Shown here: piece after piece, positions 36,067 through 49,422 of the stretch
Layout: the number at the start of each line of letters is the position of its first letter
Position numbering within the stretch: position 1 is the first letter of the stretch
Source of the DNA: Apostichopus japonicus
Taxonomy: Eukaryota > Echinodermata > Holothuroidea > Aspidochirotida > Stichopodidae
Length of the DNA stretch: 64,000 nt
Direction: 5' to 3'
Assembly: GCF_037975245.1 (NCBI RefSeq)
Contig: NC_092577.1
Span: forward strand, 16,568,013-16,632,012
Translations under genes and position numbers: made by a program
The notes under the pieces: model-generated
Databases searched by the model: none
The model's input: the letters and a program-made list of their open reading frames with translations, nothing else
What the model was told of the DNA's origin: nothing

Positions 36067-37794
36067 AATCACTTCGTATATATTTTATTTCCCAGTACGA
36101 GGTGTACAGTATGATCGATAGGATATCATGGTTTACAAGTATCTCACACTTTTGCCTGTGCTGACTAAATAAATATTAGTTCCGTACAGACAGCTCCCTG
36201 TGTGCCACTCTTAACAGTTGAATCCCCACTTATGGCTTCAGACTATTAGAAAAGACAACAAAACTGAAAGCTTGTAAAATATCAAAATCTATTTCGAATC
36301 AGATTTGTGTTATAGTTCCTTGATAGTACCGATAGTTACTAATTTCATATCATAATGCTTCATAAATAGCATAATTTCTCATAACAGAAATTTAAATTTA
36401 TACAAATGATCACTGTATAATCTCAATATTTACTGAAACTTTCTAAAACTAGTAAAGTATCTTTAAATATTCTTCCTGCAGGTAAAATTTCAAGACAAAG
36501 TTCAACACAAAGTTCAAAGCAAAGTTCAGCAACTGATAAACTGCTTAAAAGCAGACTGAAAGTGAATATAGTATTATCATACTATCTGATATGAGGTTTA
36601 AAGTGAAGTCCAACAACTAATGCAACTGTCAAAGAGGGTAATACGAGAGCAGGCAAAGTATTAACAAATGTAAAGTTTCATAATGAAGTTCATGAACTTG
36701 CAAATTGGGTAACATCAAAGTGAATATTGTGTTACATCATCATATATCCTGTTTAACACCTTTAAAATCATTCAACGGGTACAAGGAAAACTGTGATCAA
36801 TTAAATAATACAATCTGTTAATTTTCAAATGATATATATCATCTTTAGTTACAAAAGTAACAAAAATATGTCTGGAAGAGAATATTCCCACAACCCATAA
36901 AATCACCCTTCCTTTACATAGGGCAGCATGCCAAATCTACAGCTGGGAATTCATCTCACAACAAGAAAGAATTTCCGTACAGATTCTTCCTCATTCTAAC
37001 ACAATGGCTTATCTAAGGGAAGATTATGTTTCTCCTTTTGTAGGTATATTTTTAACCATCAACAGAACAACACCAGATAATATAAAAACATCAGCATGTC
37101 AACACAGATTCAGTCCAATCTGTAATTAAAATGAGGGATTATCTTACATTCCAAAGTGTATCCACCTGTTAATGGATAGTAGAAGCCCTAGCCAGATCCC
37201 CACGTTGGTGAAGCCGCATAGGAAGGGGCGGGGGATTATACAGTAAAGTCTCATACATATGTCCTGTGTAAACTTTTCATATTGTCCCTAGGGTACTTGA
37301 AAAGTCATATGAAATACTTTACTGAAGAATGTGCTTGATTTCACGTGATATATCATTTTCAAAGGTACAATGAATTTAACACATTACCACCACACATGTT
37401 CAAAAGGCAAACCTATCAGACAGACATAAGTGAATAATTTAATTTATTTGTCTCCTTACTTTTTCTCACATTTTAGTTTTTTTTGTAAGTGTGTGTCATC
37501 CTTGTCTGTGTTATATTTAAGAAATTATTAGACATGAACAGAACATATATACACTGAATGCAGAAGCTTTTTAACATAGCTCAAGAAACAAAAACAAGCA
37601 CAAAAGTTAAGAAACAGTGATCACAACATCATCATAACGTTAATGTCTTCATGCAATCCTAAAGGTTATCTTTCTAGCTACATGAAAAACTTTTGTTTTC
37701 GACTTTAAAGGGTCATGTTCAGTAAAGTATAGCTTGTAATGGCAAGGAAAGTGATACCCAACTTGTCATTGAACCTTCCGAATAGAGGTTTGAT
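36067..37794. other. Downstream region of RING gene B
   Basis: AT-rich with no open frame of note. It would contain the 3' untranslated region and polyadenylation site of gene B; several TTTATT motifs (AATAAA on the minus strand) occur, and none can be chosen. Confidence 0.4.
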
Positions 37795-40700
37795 CTAATC
37801 AAAAAGCTTTCCTACTTTGTCAACTGAACATTTACAATATGGACATCCATCATTGCCATCCTCTAAGAATAAAGCACAAGGTGTACACAAAGAGTGCCCA
37901 CATGGTATGAAGAAAGCATCCCTTTCTCTGTCTGCACATATTCCACATTGGTTGCATTTCGGTATTGAAGATGGTTTGAATGTCACCTGCAAATAGACAA
38001 TTCATATGACATAATATTTTGTGTTTTTCTTTGTCAATCAATGTATGACAAATAACCTCAATACATTATTATTACTTATATCTACAATTTCAGGTGATTA
38101 CATTAACTTCAAATTGACTTTTATCAGCCAATCCTGAATAAACGTGTTGTCAACACACCTCTTCTGAAAGATGTCCTCCATGAAATGAGTTATCATGTGT
38201 ATTTAAACAAAATGGATTCAATTGTTGCTATGCAGAGTTTTAACTGTTCACTTCTAACTTGGACTAAATTCCTGACATAGGTGGTATATAGTTACTACAT
38301 TTATCCTGTACGCAAAGTGAGTCAATGTCAAGAAAACTGGAGTCAACTGTTGATATCCTGTCAAACGATAAATAAAATGATTAAAGTAACTTACACTTGG
38401 TGTTCCAGGTGATTGGAGTTGCAGACTGAAGTCAATGTTGTCTGGTAATGGAATACTATTAGATGAGGCAGAAGTAGAGGGCTGACTGGTTTCTTTGGTT
38501 GTAGATAACAAATGTTGTGGCAATGTTGAAGAGTGTTCTACAGTTTCTGATACCTGCTGCATACCCATAGAGCTTGAAGATGTCCCTGCAGTCTCTGCAA
38601 ATGGGTTTATTAAATCTGGATCATCATCACTGGATATCTCAGACTCGTTCACTGCCCTCATGGTCTTTATAAGAAAAAGACAACAAAAGAAAGGTATAGC
38701 TACATGTACAACCAGTAACTTGTACCAAAATCTAAAACTGTATTTCAATGAGTTTTCAATGACTTGTTATGGAAAGACTTTGACTTTATGTTCACCAGAA
38801 ATGGCTCCTAAACATGTACAAGGACTTTATGGTAAGATAAAAACAGGTCATATTGTATTGTGTCTTTACAGACCGTCGCCAAATCAAAACAATAGGCTTT
38901 ACGTTCAACATAATGCATCCACACATCTGTAATAAGTACTGAATGAACTAATTGTGTCCATGCTTCCTAGCTAAATATCACAATCATGTGGTTTTCAGTT
39001 TTCAGAGATTTCTCAGGTGACATCCATCAAAACATGAGATATAAATAGTATCAATGCTTTCTATCTTGAGATATTGTTTTAATACTGTGTTCAGATTTTC
39101 CTCTCCCGATATGACTTTGACCTCCACCCAAAACACAACAGTTCATCTATTTAATATGGCACAGCTATATACCACATATCGAAATCATCCTTGTTTCCTA
39201 TCTTAAGATAACTTCTTTACAAAGTGTTCATAATTTAACCTGAGGTGACCTTTGACCTACACAAAAACATACAGGGTTCATCTTCTCAAGAAGACCCATC
39301 TACACATGACATATGAAAAATATTCATGTTTGCTGTCTAGCATTAAAAACACACACATTAACCAATACATACACCATACATACATAAAACACATCTAGGT
39401 TTATCTTTACATCAAAATAAAAATCATCACACTGGTAAGTAATTTATAGCCATTAAAAAAAGAGATAAAATGTGCAACACTTGCTTTGTTTTAAAGGTAG
39501 AGGGATTTCAAATACTCTGGAGCCCTATGCACGTCAAATTCTTGTACTTTAGTTAATATAAATATGTACTCTTAATAAATAGCTCCAGAGTTAAATGTAT
39601 CTTTGACATGTAAAAGAGGGCGGAGATGCTAAAGCAAGCTTGTAAACTTTGTATTGCATTACTACATGCCATTGTTGAGATATTTATATTTGAAATTGTT
39701 ACATTTTGTACCCGGCAAAGGTGACTTAAAAGCAAACTGGAGGAATGTCACAGATTTACGCTGACAACAATTGTTTTTTTTATGGCTTGATAAAGCTTAC
39801 ATGTAACTAATTCCTAATTCTAAATGACAGCAATATAGCCTAACTGTCAACAAATACCCCTTATCCACTCTACCGCATCACTGGCAAATAATACCTTGTC
39901 CTGAGTCTAAATGTAAATTGTACATATGTATATCATAAGTCTCACACACTATTAGTCTGAACACATTTTATAGTGAATGAATAGCAAAGAGCCTGTTTTT
40001 TAAGAACTTGAAAGACAATTGTAAAGACAAAAGAGAATATAACCCAAGTAACTCCTTTTAGGAGGGTCTGATATAGTGTTTGTAAGTATAAAACATAAGA
40101 AATGAAATTCTGCAGCCTGTGGGCAGTGAAGGAAACATGGAGGCCATTGTTTTTCATTTACTTTGTAAATGAACTGAAATTAGCTGTGAGTGAACTATTA
40201 AAGACTGTTCCTGTTATGAAAGATGCTATAGTTTGATCCAATTGAGCCCATTTGCGATGAGTCTCACCTTTAGCCTTGAATAAAGATAAATCCTCGCTCT
40301 GCTACCTCCTTCTTGGAAAATACCCTCCACAGAGAATGAGGGGACATCATAAGATTCGCAGCGGCTGTTGCCTAGATAAAAATCATATGAATCTCTGTAG
40401 CCAAGGTGGCCGCTTTTGCCAGCAGGAAAAAATTTGTCAATTGCAATTTCTTGTAAGGCCTGGTAAGTTGTTAATCTTGGCACCCACAACATAATAACTC
40501 CGCCACCTCTGTTCGACTTAACTTGTGAATATGCTTTGTTTTGGAACTTGAAATTATGCCAGCCAAGTTGTACTTTGACAGTTGGTTTTTTCTTCCTTTC
40601 TTGGTCCTGCCCCTAAAAGAAACAAAATTGCAAGGATTCAATGAGATGTAAATACTTGCAAGTTAAATGACTCAAAAGGGGAATTTCATCCTTTGTTATA

Positions 40701-43700
40701 TGACTGATCGAAGTGAAAAGAACTTTTCAAATGCAGTTTTCTTGAATGTCATCTTGGCAGGTTATTTTTACCTTTTTATATTACTGTAGGAAGATTAAAT
40801 GTGATAGCTGCAGGGATTAATTCAAGAGAGCCTTAGAATGTAGCCCACTTATATAAATAGCCTCATTTTTGCCCTGTCAGCATTTTTAACCACATGTTCA
40901 AACAGATCATTGTACTGTTATGAAATAGTGATACCATCTCTTTGATGTTACCGAAAAACTCCATCGAGACACCTTACAGGCCTCTCATGTATTTATGTAG
41001 GTCATGGATTCAGTTTTCCCACGAGAAGTTTTTAACTATCTTATTGAATCTTGGTACAGGGCCTTTTCCCAAAATAGATTCCATTATGTCTGTGGAACAT
41101 TCGAGAAGGTTCTCTCACGTGGTATGGAAGTTTCCATAGAAAGGGGGATGGACTTCCAAACTCCCAACCAATCAGGGCAGATCAGTGCCAGCGCACTTAT
41201 TTTTATATCGTTAAGTTAATACAGGATGGTCAGGTTATTGGCTGCCTACTGATTATGCGCAGAGGGATTTTATAGAAGTAAGGTATAAAACGGCATGGGG
41301 CCAAAAGTTTTATCACTCCGCCGAAAGTTCATCACTGCCTCTAATTGCGTAATTGACGGAGTCAAGTCAAGTCAAATCATTGTAATTTAGTTTTATTTGT
41401 AAAGAGAATCGACAGAGAAGAAATTATACCGAACCATTAATCAAATCCTATCTCGTCAAATTGTTTTTCTGTGAACTGATTGTTTTCTTCCGTTCGAGAC
41501 ATCTCCTGAAGAAGCATAAATACGGCATCAAGATATCCCAGTACCTTTCTATCGCGAGTCCCGATATAGTTTTACTATCGGAGGAGCGGGCTCGTCACAA
41601 TATTACATGGTGGAGATCGGTTGCTTTCTTCAGGAACAAAACGGTAACGGAACTTTTCACAACTTTCGTTCGTTACGTTCAATAACGAACAAAAGATCTT
41701 TTTTTGGCCCGAAGACCTAACGAGGAATGCAACGCATGTTCACGACCTAGCCTAACGGATACACACTCTACGAGGGAAGTCAGCCTTCACTAGCCTAAGT
41801 CTGTACACCGGATGCAGGAACCACTGATCGTACACTAACGTTAATCAACCCAGCATGCAGTTCGCGTTTGAACATTCGCGCAACTAGTACGTAGTTAGTC
41901 ATACTACAGCTCTAAACATCAGAACTGAACATTTTCGCGATCTAAGCCTAGACTCTACCCGATGTTAACGGCAAACGAATCTGAAGTTCTTACGAGATGT
42001 AGGCCCACCTGTTACTGCTACTACCTGCCGCTACTACTACTGCTAACCGAGGGACTTCAGTCATCGTTTGCAGTTCCACTACCAGTTCTTAGTTAAACTT
42101 AAGGGTGAGTGAAATCATGCCAATTTGTATCCCAACCCCTATTTGAGATCAGAGTGTACCGATAAGTTATTTTAATCGTGTCCATGTATTGCATATTTGT
42201 TATTTGTATTACGGCCGATAGTGTGTTCAATTAAGTATAGGCTCATGTTGTATACTCATAACTAGCCTAATTGTATGCGGCATAATGTCCGTCAGTGAAC
42301 AGGAAACTTCTACCTCTGTTAATGTTATGCAGAAACATAGGCCCACTGATTTTTTGCCATCACGATTTCAGGGCGATGTAATTGATGCAGATTTAGCCGA
42401 AGCTCATCATTTGGGATTTGAAGATTATTTAGAGTTGCATAAATTGCCGTCCCAAACCACCCCTGTAGCGGAAGAATTTAATGAAATATGTCGCATATTT
42501 AAGCGAACACTTAAAGGCCAGGCCAGACTCTGGATTGAAAACAAAAGTTTTTCAACTATTGCTGATCTGCGCAAGCAATTCCTTGCTCGTTTCAGTCCAG
42601 GAACTTCTTCCTACGCTAAATCACAGGCATTTCATGCATTAAGCTATACGCCAGGTGATACAGCTCAAGCTCATTTGGCCAAAATTTCAAAAGCTGCAGC
42701 ACAATTAAATTATGGCGAGGATCAAATTAGAGATATGTTCATCTCGACCCTGCCTATGCAATGTCGCTCAGCAGTGTTAATGTCTGCATCACCAAAAGCA
42801 ACAATTCCAGATTTGGTCATGAAAGTACAGTGCTATTTTGACTTACAAATCCAAAGTCAACCCACAGCTTCTTCCGAACTATTTATGGCAATGCACGACA
42901 AAGCGTCTTCTGTTCAGACTCCTACTATTTCTGCATCTTCTGAGATACACGAGTTGTGTACCAAAATTCAGGAATTAGAGACCAAGTTTGATCAGTCACG
43001 TAGGTCAGAATCGCAAGACAATCCTAAAGATATGAGGCAAAGATATAGTTCTCGTGATTCTCGTGGTCCTAGGACAGGTCAGAATAATAACAGGAGAAGC
43101 ACTCATCATACAGTGACTCCAGACAAAGTACCAAGTAAAGGAAGATCGAAACGTAAAGCTAATAATATTTGGAAGAATAGTAATATTCCTAGTTCTAGAT
43201 ATACAGGGAACGACCGTAATGTGGATATTCAACTGGACACACGTAATTTTGTAAGAGGTACTTTACATGATGGTAAAGGAATTTCATTGTTGTTTGATAG
43301 TGGAGCGACACGCTCTATCATTTCTTCTTCTACAGTGCAAAATTCAAAGTATTTATCCTCTATACAACCAGTCTCAGTTGATGTAGTAAACCTAAAGTTG
43401 GGTAATGGTCAGTTTATTCATGCGTATAGCACGATAACATTTCAGGTCAAAATTCAGGGTCATGAATTTCAGCTTTCTGCTTTAATTGCTGCAAACCTGA
43501 CAGGTATTGACTTAATATTAGGTAGTCAAACTCTGAAGGAATTGAATGGATCTTTGGACTTTACCACAAACTGTTTTAGAATTAAACAAGCCAAAGTTTT
43601 CCTTAGGCCAGTGCAGAGATTTGTTATTTACCCAGGTCAGCAAAGATACATTACTGTACAGGGACGTCTTCCACTATATGCACGAAATGCAGATGTGGTT

Positions 43701-46700
43701 ATTAAACCGTTCCCTCTGATATCTCGTATGTGTCCTTGACGAATGTTAGTGAAAATGCATAAAGGTAGAACAAAGATTCTACTAAGGAACATGGGTAATC
43801 GGAAATTTTTTCTGCATCCTTCTCGCACAGTGGCTCATTTAGATTTAGCAGATATCATTACGGTCACAGAAGACATACCTACTGATTCTCTAGATTTTCT
43901 CAATGTCATGAGAGACATCGAAAAACCGTCTCTTTTTCGAACCAATTCTGACTCCAAAGAGAATCGTGATGCAATTACACGATATAATTTACATCGTTAT
44001 CCACATTTGACAGCCGATGATCCCCTGGTTTCCAAATCCGAACAGGAAATCATGAGAGAAAACATTAATTTGGAACAAAGTATTCTAAATGCTTCAGAAA
44101 CAGAAAGCATTTATGAATTTCTAGACTCACATAGAGATGCATTTTCTCTTTATGGTGAATTATCTCACTGTCCAAATTATGAGGCTGATATTACGCTTAC
44201 TAATGATGAGCCATTTTACATACGTCCCTATAGACTTTCAGATGAGGACAAAGTCATTGTCGCCAGTGAGCTAGACAAATTAGTGCGATTGGGAATCTTA
44301 GCGGTAGGACATCAGTCTCATACCTCACCGGTTTTCCTCATTCCAAAGAAGGGAACAAAAGACAAAAGGGTTGTCACAGATTTTCGCTACTTGAACAGTA
44401 GGATAAAACGTCTCAATCACCCATTTCCATTACTGAATGAGACTATCCGTACCATAGGGTACTCTGGAGCCAAAATTTTGGGTGTTCTTGATTTAAAGTC
44501 TGCATTCTTCTGTCTGCCACTTAGTGTTCATGCACAACAATATACAGGTATTGCTTCATTTCATGGAGGAAAGCATTAGATAAGTGCAAAACTGGACAAG
44601 GGTGCAATTTATTCAACGGGTCAATTAGTGTATCTGTATAAGCCAACGTCTTCCTCCTTGACTGCAAACTCTCGCAAAATTGCTGCAGAATGGTGTGGAC
44701 CACTAGTGATCCATCAAGTTTTGGATAGGACTCATTATTTGTTGGCCACTCTCAAAGGAGAAATTCTTAGTGATGTATTCAATTATAACAGGCTTAAACC
44801 ATGTTTTGTAAGAGCATCTTCTGAAACTAAGAATATCACCAACATTCAGAAATTGCGTCAGGTCTTGAAAACAAAGGGTTCATCAAGTGAAAAGGTTGCT
44901 CGAATGAGAAATGTTTTGAGTAGTAACACTTCTAATGCAGAAAATGTTAATGTCATGCAAGATGCACATATTGAGTTTCATGATGAGTTTGGTAACATTT
45001 TGCCAGGGGTAACTTCAGATCACATCATGTGTCTTATGAGCACTAAGCCAATGAATGTTGCATCATTTTTAGAGAATAGAGCACATAATGAAGGATTAGC
45101 ACTTCCATATCCTTCCATGAGAGATCGCATATTAAGGCAAAAGAAAGTTTTTGCAAATGCTCCACAAGGAGACATGAAAGTCCAACGTGCTCGATACAAA
45201 TTGGGTGAATTACAGGTTCTGGTCACCTATCAGACACCATGTTTTCCAACAGGCTTTAAGAGTCATGATTTTTGGTGGAATGTAGGAAAATATTCCAATA
45301 CAGGGGAAATAATGAATTTTCTCCATGAAAAGGGATTGAACATTACAGGCAGTCCAGGCAGGATGTTGTAAACATTATATGGTTAGCATGTATAATTGTA
45401 TAACTGCATATTGCTTTAAGTTCAGATGAACAGGTGTTTTACCCACAATTGTATGAATGGAATGCGTCATGGCATTTACCTGCATACCTATTAAGTGGAA
45501 GTCATTGTACTGTATGGTGTAACAATATAAGCTTTATTGTTAAAACCACCACCAAGTGACCTAGTTTCATCTTTTATAACAAATGTGTAATGAGTATACC
45601 TTATTTCTCCTTATGAATTCGTTCAAACGTTTACCCGGCAATTAGAACATATCCGGAATATTAGCAACATGGGTTTTCATATATTGAGAAATATTTTAAG
45701 GATATTTACATTGCATCATTCAAGTTATGTTGAAGGCTATTCAGAAGACAGCATTGGTGATGTGCAACTTTTACTTACAGCAACAGTTATCGAAGCAAAT
45801 GAAAGTATAGATGTTTTGAGGAAATTATGTATATATTTTCTTTTCCTCAAATATTCATGCAAAAGTAAATTTCTTCATGAAGTTGAAAAGACAAGATGTT
45901 CAGTAATATGTAAATTTGAAGAAAGATTGGTTGATGTCATAGTCTATGGGGTCTCTTTTATGGTATCGAATATCTAGTACTTTGGTACTTTACTAGATCA
46001 TTTCGGAGTGCATACCTAGGGTCACCATGCTATCGAGTCACATTTTCTTGATTTTCTTGAAGTGGATGTATATGATTCACAAGGTTTCAAAGCAGTTTTG
46101 AAACTATGCCTTCATTAAAGAGGAGGTACTTTTGTAAATGAGTTTGTAATATTTTAAGGTTCTTTTTTAATGTACGATTTTTTTTATGGAACGCTGAGGT
46201 GTTCTGTTCAGTTAAAAGATAACTAAGTCTAGTATTCTCTGATCTCACCCCAATTCACGGCATGATTTCACTTTTGATATAAATGTATTATTGATGTATG
46301 AAATGCATAAATGTATTTTGTAAGAGATACTGCATATTTTGCTGTGTCATGTAACTTTAAGATGCCTTAATGAAATTTTTTTTAGATTACATCATATGAT
46401 GTCATCAATATTGAAGAGGTACACTCTTTGATGTTACCGAAAAACTCCATCGAGACACCTTACAGGCCTCTCATGTATTTATGTAGGTCATGGATTCAGT
46501 TTTCCCACGAGAAGTTTTTAACTATCTTATTGAATCTTGGTACAGGGCCTTTTCCCAAAATAGATTCCATTATGTCTGTGGAACATTCGAGAAGGTTCTC
46601 TCACGTGGTATGGAAGTTTCCATAGAAAGGGGGATGGACTTCCAAACTCCCAACCAATCAGGGCAGATCAGTGCCAGCGCACTTATTTTTATATCGTTAA

Positions 46701-49177
46701 GTTAATACAGGATGGTCAGGTTATTGGCTGCCTACTGATTATGCGCAGAGGGATTTTATAGAAGTAAGGTATAAAACGGCATGGGGCAAAAGTTTTATCA
46801 CTCCGCCGAAAGTTCATCACTGCCTCTAATTGCGTAATTGACGGAGTCAAGTCAAATCATTGTAATTTAGTTTTATTTGTAAAGAGAATCGACAGAGAAG
46901 AAATTATACCGAACCATTAATCAAATCCTATCTCGTCAAATTGTTTTTCTGTGAACTCATTGTTTTCTTCCGTTCGAGACATCTCCTGAAGAAGCATAAA
47001 TACGGCATCAAGATATCCCAGTACCTTTCTATCGCGAGTCCCGATATAGTTTTACTATCGGAGGAGCGGGCTCGTCACAATATTACAGTACTATTAACAA
47101 TATTCCTCTTTCTTATGTCAATGTTGCTTTAATAAGTCATGATGATAGACAGAAGAAGCTTCTGAAGAAAAGATTTGAAGAAACAACATTGTTGACAATC
47201 CAAACTTACTCTCCTGCAATCTTATAAGCAAAGGAACTTTCATAATAACTCAAATAGAAGATCTGCTTGAAACTGAAGCTCATTCTCATATTTTGGTCTT
47301 TAGCTATACATCATTGATCATGTCTGCTTACATGATCAATGCTATAGTCACACTACAGTATACAGTTCCAAGCAAATCCTCTTCAAAGAGGCATTTCAAA
47401 TAGCAAAGCACTTCAGAGGAATAAGCAAGTGGTTATCCAGCCATGTCTACTAGTACTAACAGGGACTGAACAATAAACAATTAAGGGATGCATAAATACT
47501 AAGCATGTAAGCCATCTTAATTATGGCAAACGGACTACAACATACAGGTTTACTTGCCATTGCCTGTTCTATGGGCAAAAGTTCAAGCCAAATTAAAAAG
47601 ATTGACAATGTAACAAGATGAATCTTACATATATTTGATATTCTGTATCCCATAGGCAGGAGATGCTTAGCAAGTAATACAGCAAGACTTATTGAGATGT
47701 GACAAACAATAACTTCACAATGAAAGTTGCTGACCAATGGACACTTAGACCTACAGTAGTATAGCCGTTTTTATTCAGTGTGATACACCTGCATACATAT
47801 CATATGACCCCTCACAGCTTTCCTTCTTGAGATATTGTTTACAGTATATCCACAATTTGACCTATGTGACCCTAATGATCTTTGACCACAAAAGGGTTCT
47901 TCGACTGAATGTGGTTCAAATTGCAAAATCTTCCACTTACCTTGAGGTCTAAGTTACAAGAGTTTTATATGAAAGGATTATTATAGGCCTCCACTCAATG
48001 AAGGCTTAGCCTATATAATAAGTACACACAGGCAGCTACTGTAGGCTCATCAAAATTTGACGAAGCACAATTTACTTCCCAGGGATATTAAAAATGATGG
48101 TCCTAATAGAAACAATAGTATATAATAATGAGGAACATCTTGAAAACACGACCGATTACATGATGGACTAACTTAAGACGTACGTACTACTACTACTACT
48201 ACTAGCGCTAGGTTAAATAGAATGGATACAGCTACTACTAGTAGCATGGTGGGCTCATAATTGACGCACTTAAGGATTTGATCAACGATGTCTATCAAGG
48301 AAAACTCCAAATCACTCAACTGTATGTGTTTTTCATATGTGTAGTTCCTCAGAAATGTTATGATCTCAAAAGATTTAAGGTTCTGTGCTTATGCACCGTA
48401 CAATTGAGCAGAATTTGGCCACAAAATGTCTGCTGTGTCAAGGTCTTTCATACTCCTAAATTGACACATTCGTCGATTAAGTAACTGTAGTGTAGGCCTA
48501 AGTATACATCCATTGACTTTGGATGCTGTTTGCTATGCTCTGAACCTCTAAGCTCAGACAGGTGAGGTCCCAGAGAGAAGTGGTATTATATTGAGGTAAT
48601 TTTGGTTATTTTTAGGGAGTAAGATTTCCAAATGTCCAAAAAACGTGCAAAACTGGGGAAGGGTGTTAAAAGCTTAAAAAATACAACAATTTGGTCAGCA
48701 AATAGCTGAAGTTGAATCCAAGTCATAAAATATTTAATTCTGCTTGACTGCAAAAAGTTTAGGTTGCCTGCGCTGTATCTTTGCTAGTAAGAATTGAAGG
48801 TGCGTCAATTACGGGGGTGCGTCAATTATGAAGCCTTGACTATACTACTAGTTTCAATGTAGCATATCTAGGTCGTGCTTTAACATAACCATAGCCGGGT
48901 GTACTTTACTTCTACAATTCAAGGACTTCTCGCGCTAGGCCTAGCCTAGGCCTGTACTGTAGCCTGCTTCCTTCTTCAACTGACGAACACAGAACTTCTA
49001 GGATAACGACTACACGATTAACGAAATAAGGCTGTACTTATAGTATGTTTTGTCTTCCGTACTTACCTCCCTCACTTTTCGCATTATATTCTCGTACTTT
49101 TCCCCCCTGGGTAGAGATGCCTTCCGGCCGTGTTTTCCATAGATAACTAGAACTTCCACACAATCGGCGACCGACAT
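37795..49177 (-). CDS. RING-finger gene B, complete four-exon model (probable E3 ubiquitin ligase)
   Basis: Minus-strand model of 305 residues; every junction is phase 0 with good GT-AG borders. Exon 1 is 49177-49067 (MSVADCVEVLVIYGKHGRK..., donor GTAAGT). Exon 2 is 40612-40268 (115 residues) with KVQLGWHNF, RGGG at residues 72-75 and FFP at 98-100. This domain resembles one I recall from uncharacterised invertebrate proteins, some with HECT ligase domains. Exon 3 is 38664-38395 (90 residues), acidic and Ser/Thr-rich. Exon 4 is 37986-37795, a C3HC4 RING: C256-x2-C259-x11-C271-x-H273-x2-C276-x2-C279-x10-C290-x2-C293, ending VGKLFD. The exon 1 segment has a beta-rich, ubiquitin- or PB1-like look, which is only a guess. 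Intron 1 (8.4 kb) contains an LTR retrotransposon in the opposite orientation and a MITE. E3 ligase activity is inferred from the RING; the paralogous gene A shares exons 3 and 4. Confidence 0.82.
40943..41607 (+). repeat. 5' LTR of the deleted element
   Basis: 665 bp, TG...CA ends. Compared with the 3' LTR it has an extra GTCAA near 41362, an extra C near 41295 and G for C near 41478. Confidence 0.88.
42285..45371 (+). pseudogene. gag-pro-pol remnant in one frame with two stops
   Basis: One reading frame runs from ATG 42285 to TAA 45371, broken only by TGA (43737-43739) and TAG (44577-44579). Segment 1 is Gag: capsid-like residues 1 to about 200, then a basic stretch rich in Arg/Asn with no CCHC knuckle, then a protease with DSGATR at residue 338. 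Segment 2 is the pro-pol linker and the RT N-terminus (TSPVFLIPKKG, VVTDFRYLNSRI, VLDLKSAFFCLPL) and stops before the YxDD motif. Segment 3 starts after the missing RT/RNase H/IN core with a GPY/F-like region (EWCGPLVIHQVL, FNYNRLKPCF) and a unique tail. It cannot supply RT or integrase; any mobility would need another element in trans. The first stop could be a CGA to TGA change. Confidence 0.8.
46429..47087 (+). repeat. 3' LTR of the deleted element
   Basis: 659 bp, otherwise identical to the 5' LTR. The element's 3' noncoding region (45372-46428) holds a 102-codon frame at 45669-45977 with no recognisable domain. Confidence 0.88.
48243..48838. mobile_element. MITE, copy 2 (uninterrupted), inverted relative to copy 1
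   Basis: About 600 bp matching 33144-34003 on the other strand, with terminal inverted repeats GGGCTCATAATTGACGCAC at the left and GTGCGTCAATTATGAAGCC at the right. It lies in intron 1 of gene B. No coding capacity. Confidence 0.78.
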
Positions 49178-49224
49178 TTTGTTCAACTCTGCTGTATTAT
49201 AAACAATCGCTAGTAGTAAGTGTG

Positions 49225-49380
49225 CAACTCGTCAATTTGCAGAAAATTGTTGCATTGACGAGATCCGTTATCTCGTCAACTCGTCAATTTTCTGAATTTT
49301 GTCACGTTACCATCTCGACAACTCGTCAATTTGCAGAAAATTGTCGTTTTGTCAAGTTGGTAACTCGTCAATGCAATGTC
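49225..49380. repeat. CTCGTCAATTTGCAG repeat just upstream of gene B
   Basis: A 26-bp block containing CTCGTCAATTTGCAGAAAAT occurs exactly at 49225-49250 and 49319-49344, with weaker CTCGTCAA copies between and after. GACGAG words in the opposite sense allow local pairing. It lies about 50-200 bases upstream of the gene B start codon, so it is in the promoter or 5' untranslated region. Confidence 0.75.
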
Positions 49381-49422
49381 CCTTCTACGCTTCCGTATAC
49401 TTCTCATTTTCAAGTGTCTTAC

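Larger units (their letters stand above)
40943..47087 (+). mobile_element. Internally deleted LTR retrotransposon (Ty3-like), in intron 1 of gene B
   Basis: Two LTRs of 665 and 659 bp (TGATGTTACC...AATATTACA) enclose 4.8 kb. A TGGTGGAGATCGG primer-binding-like site follows the left LTR at 41608. The internal frame encodes Gag, an aspartic protease, the first part of reverse transcriptase and a domain from after integrase; the rest of RT, RNase H and the integrase core are gone. The LTRs differ by one 5-bp indel, one 1-bp indel and one substitution, so insertion is recent. No target duplication is clear: CTCTT precedes the left LTR and GTACT follows the right. Confidence 0.85.

Noticed and set aside
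45669-45977. 102-codon frame near the 3' end of the deleted LTR element as an envelope-like gene
   Set aside because: No signal peptide, transmembrane pattern or glycosylation-rich stretch was seen; too short and featureless.
40912-47091. GTAC as a 4-bp target duplication of the deleted LTR element
   Set aside because: GTAC follows the right LTR, but on the left it lies 27 bp before the LTR start, and the intervening bases are not shared with the 3' LTR.
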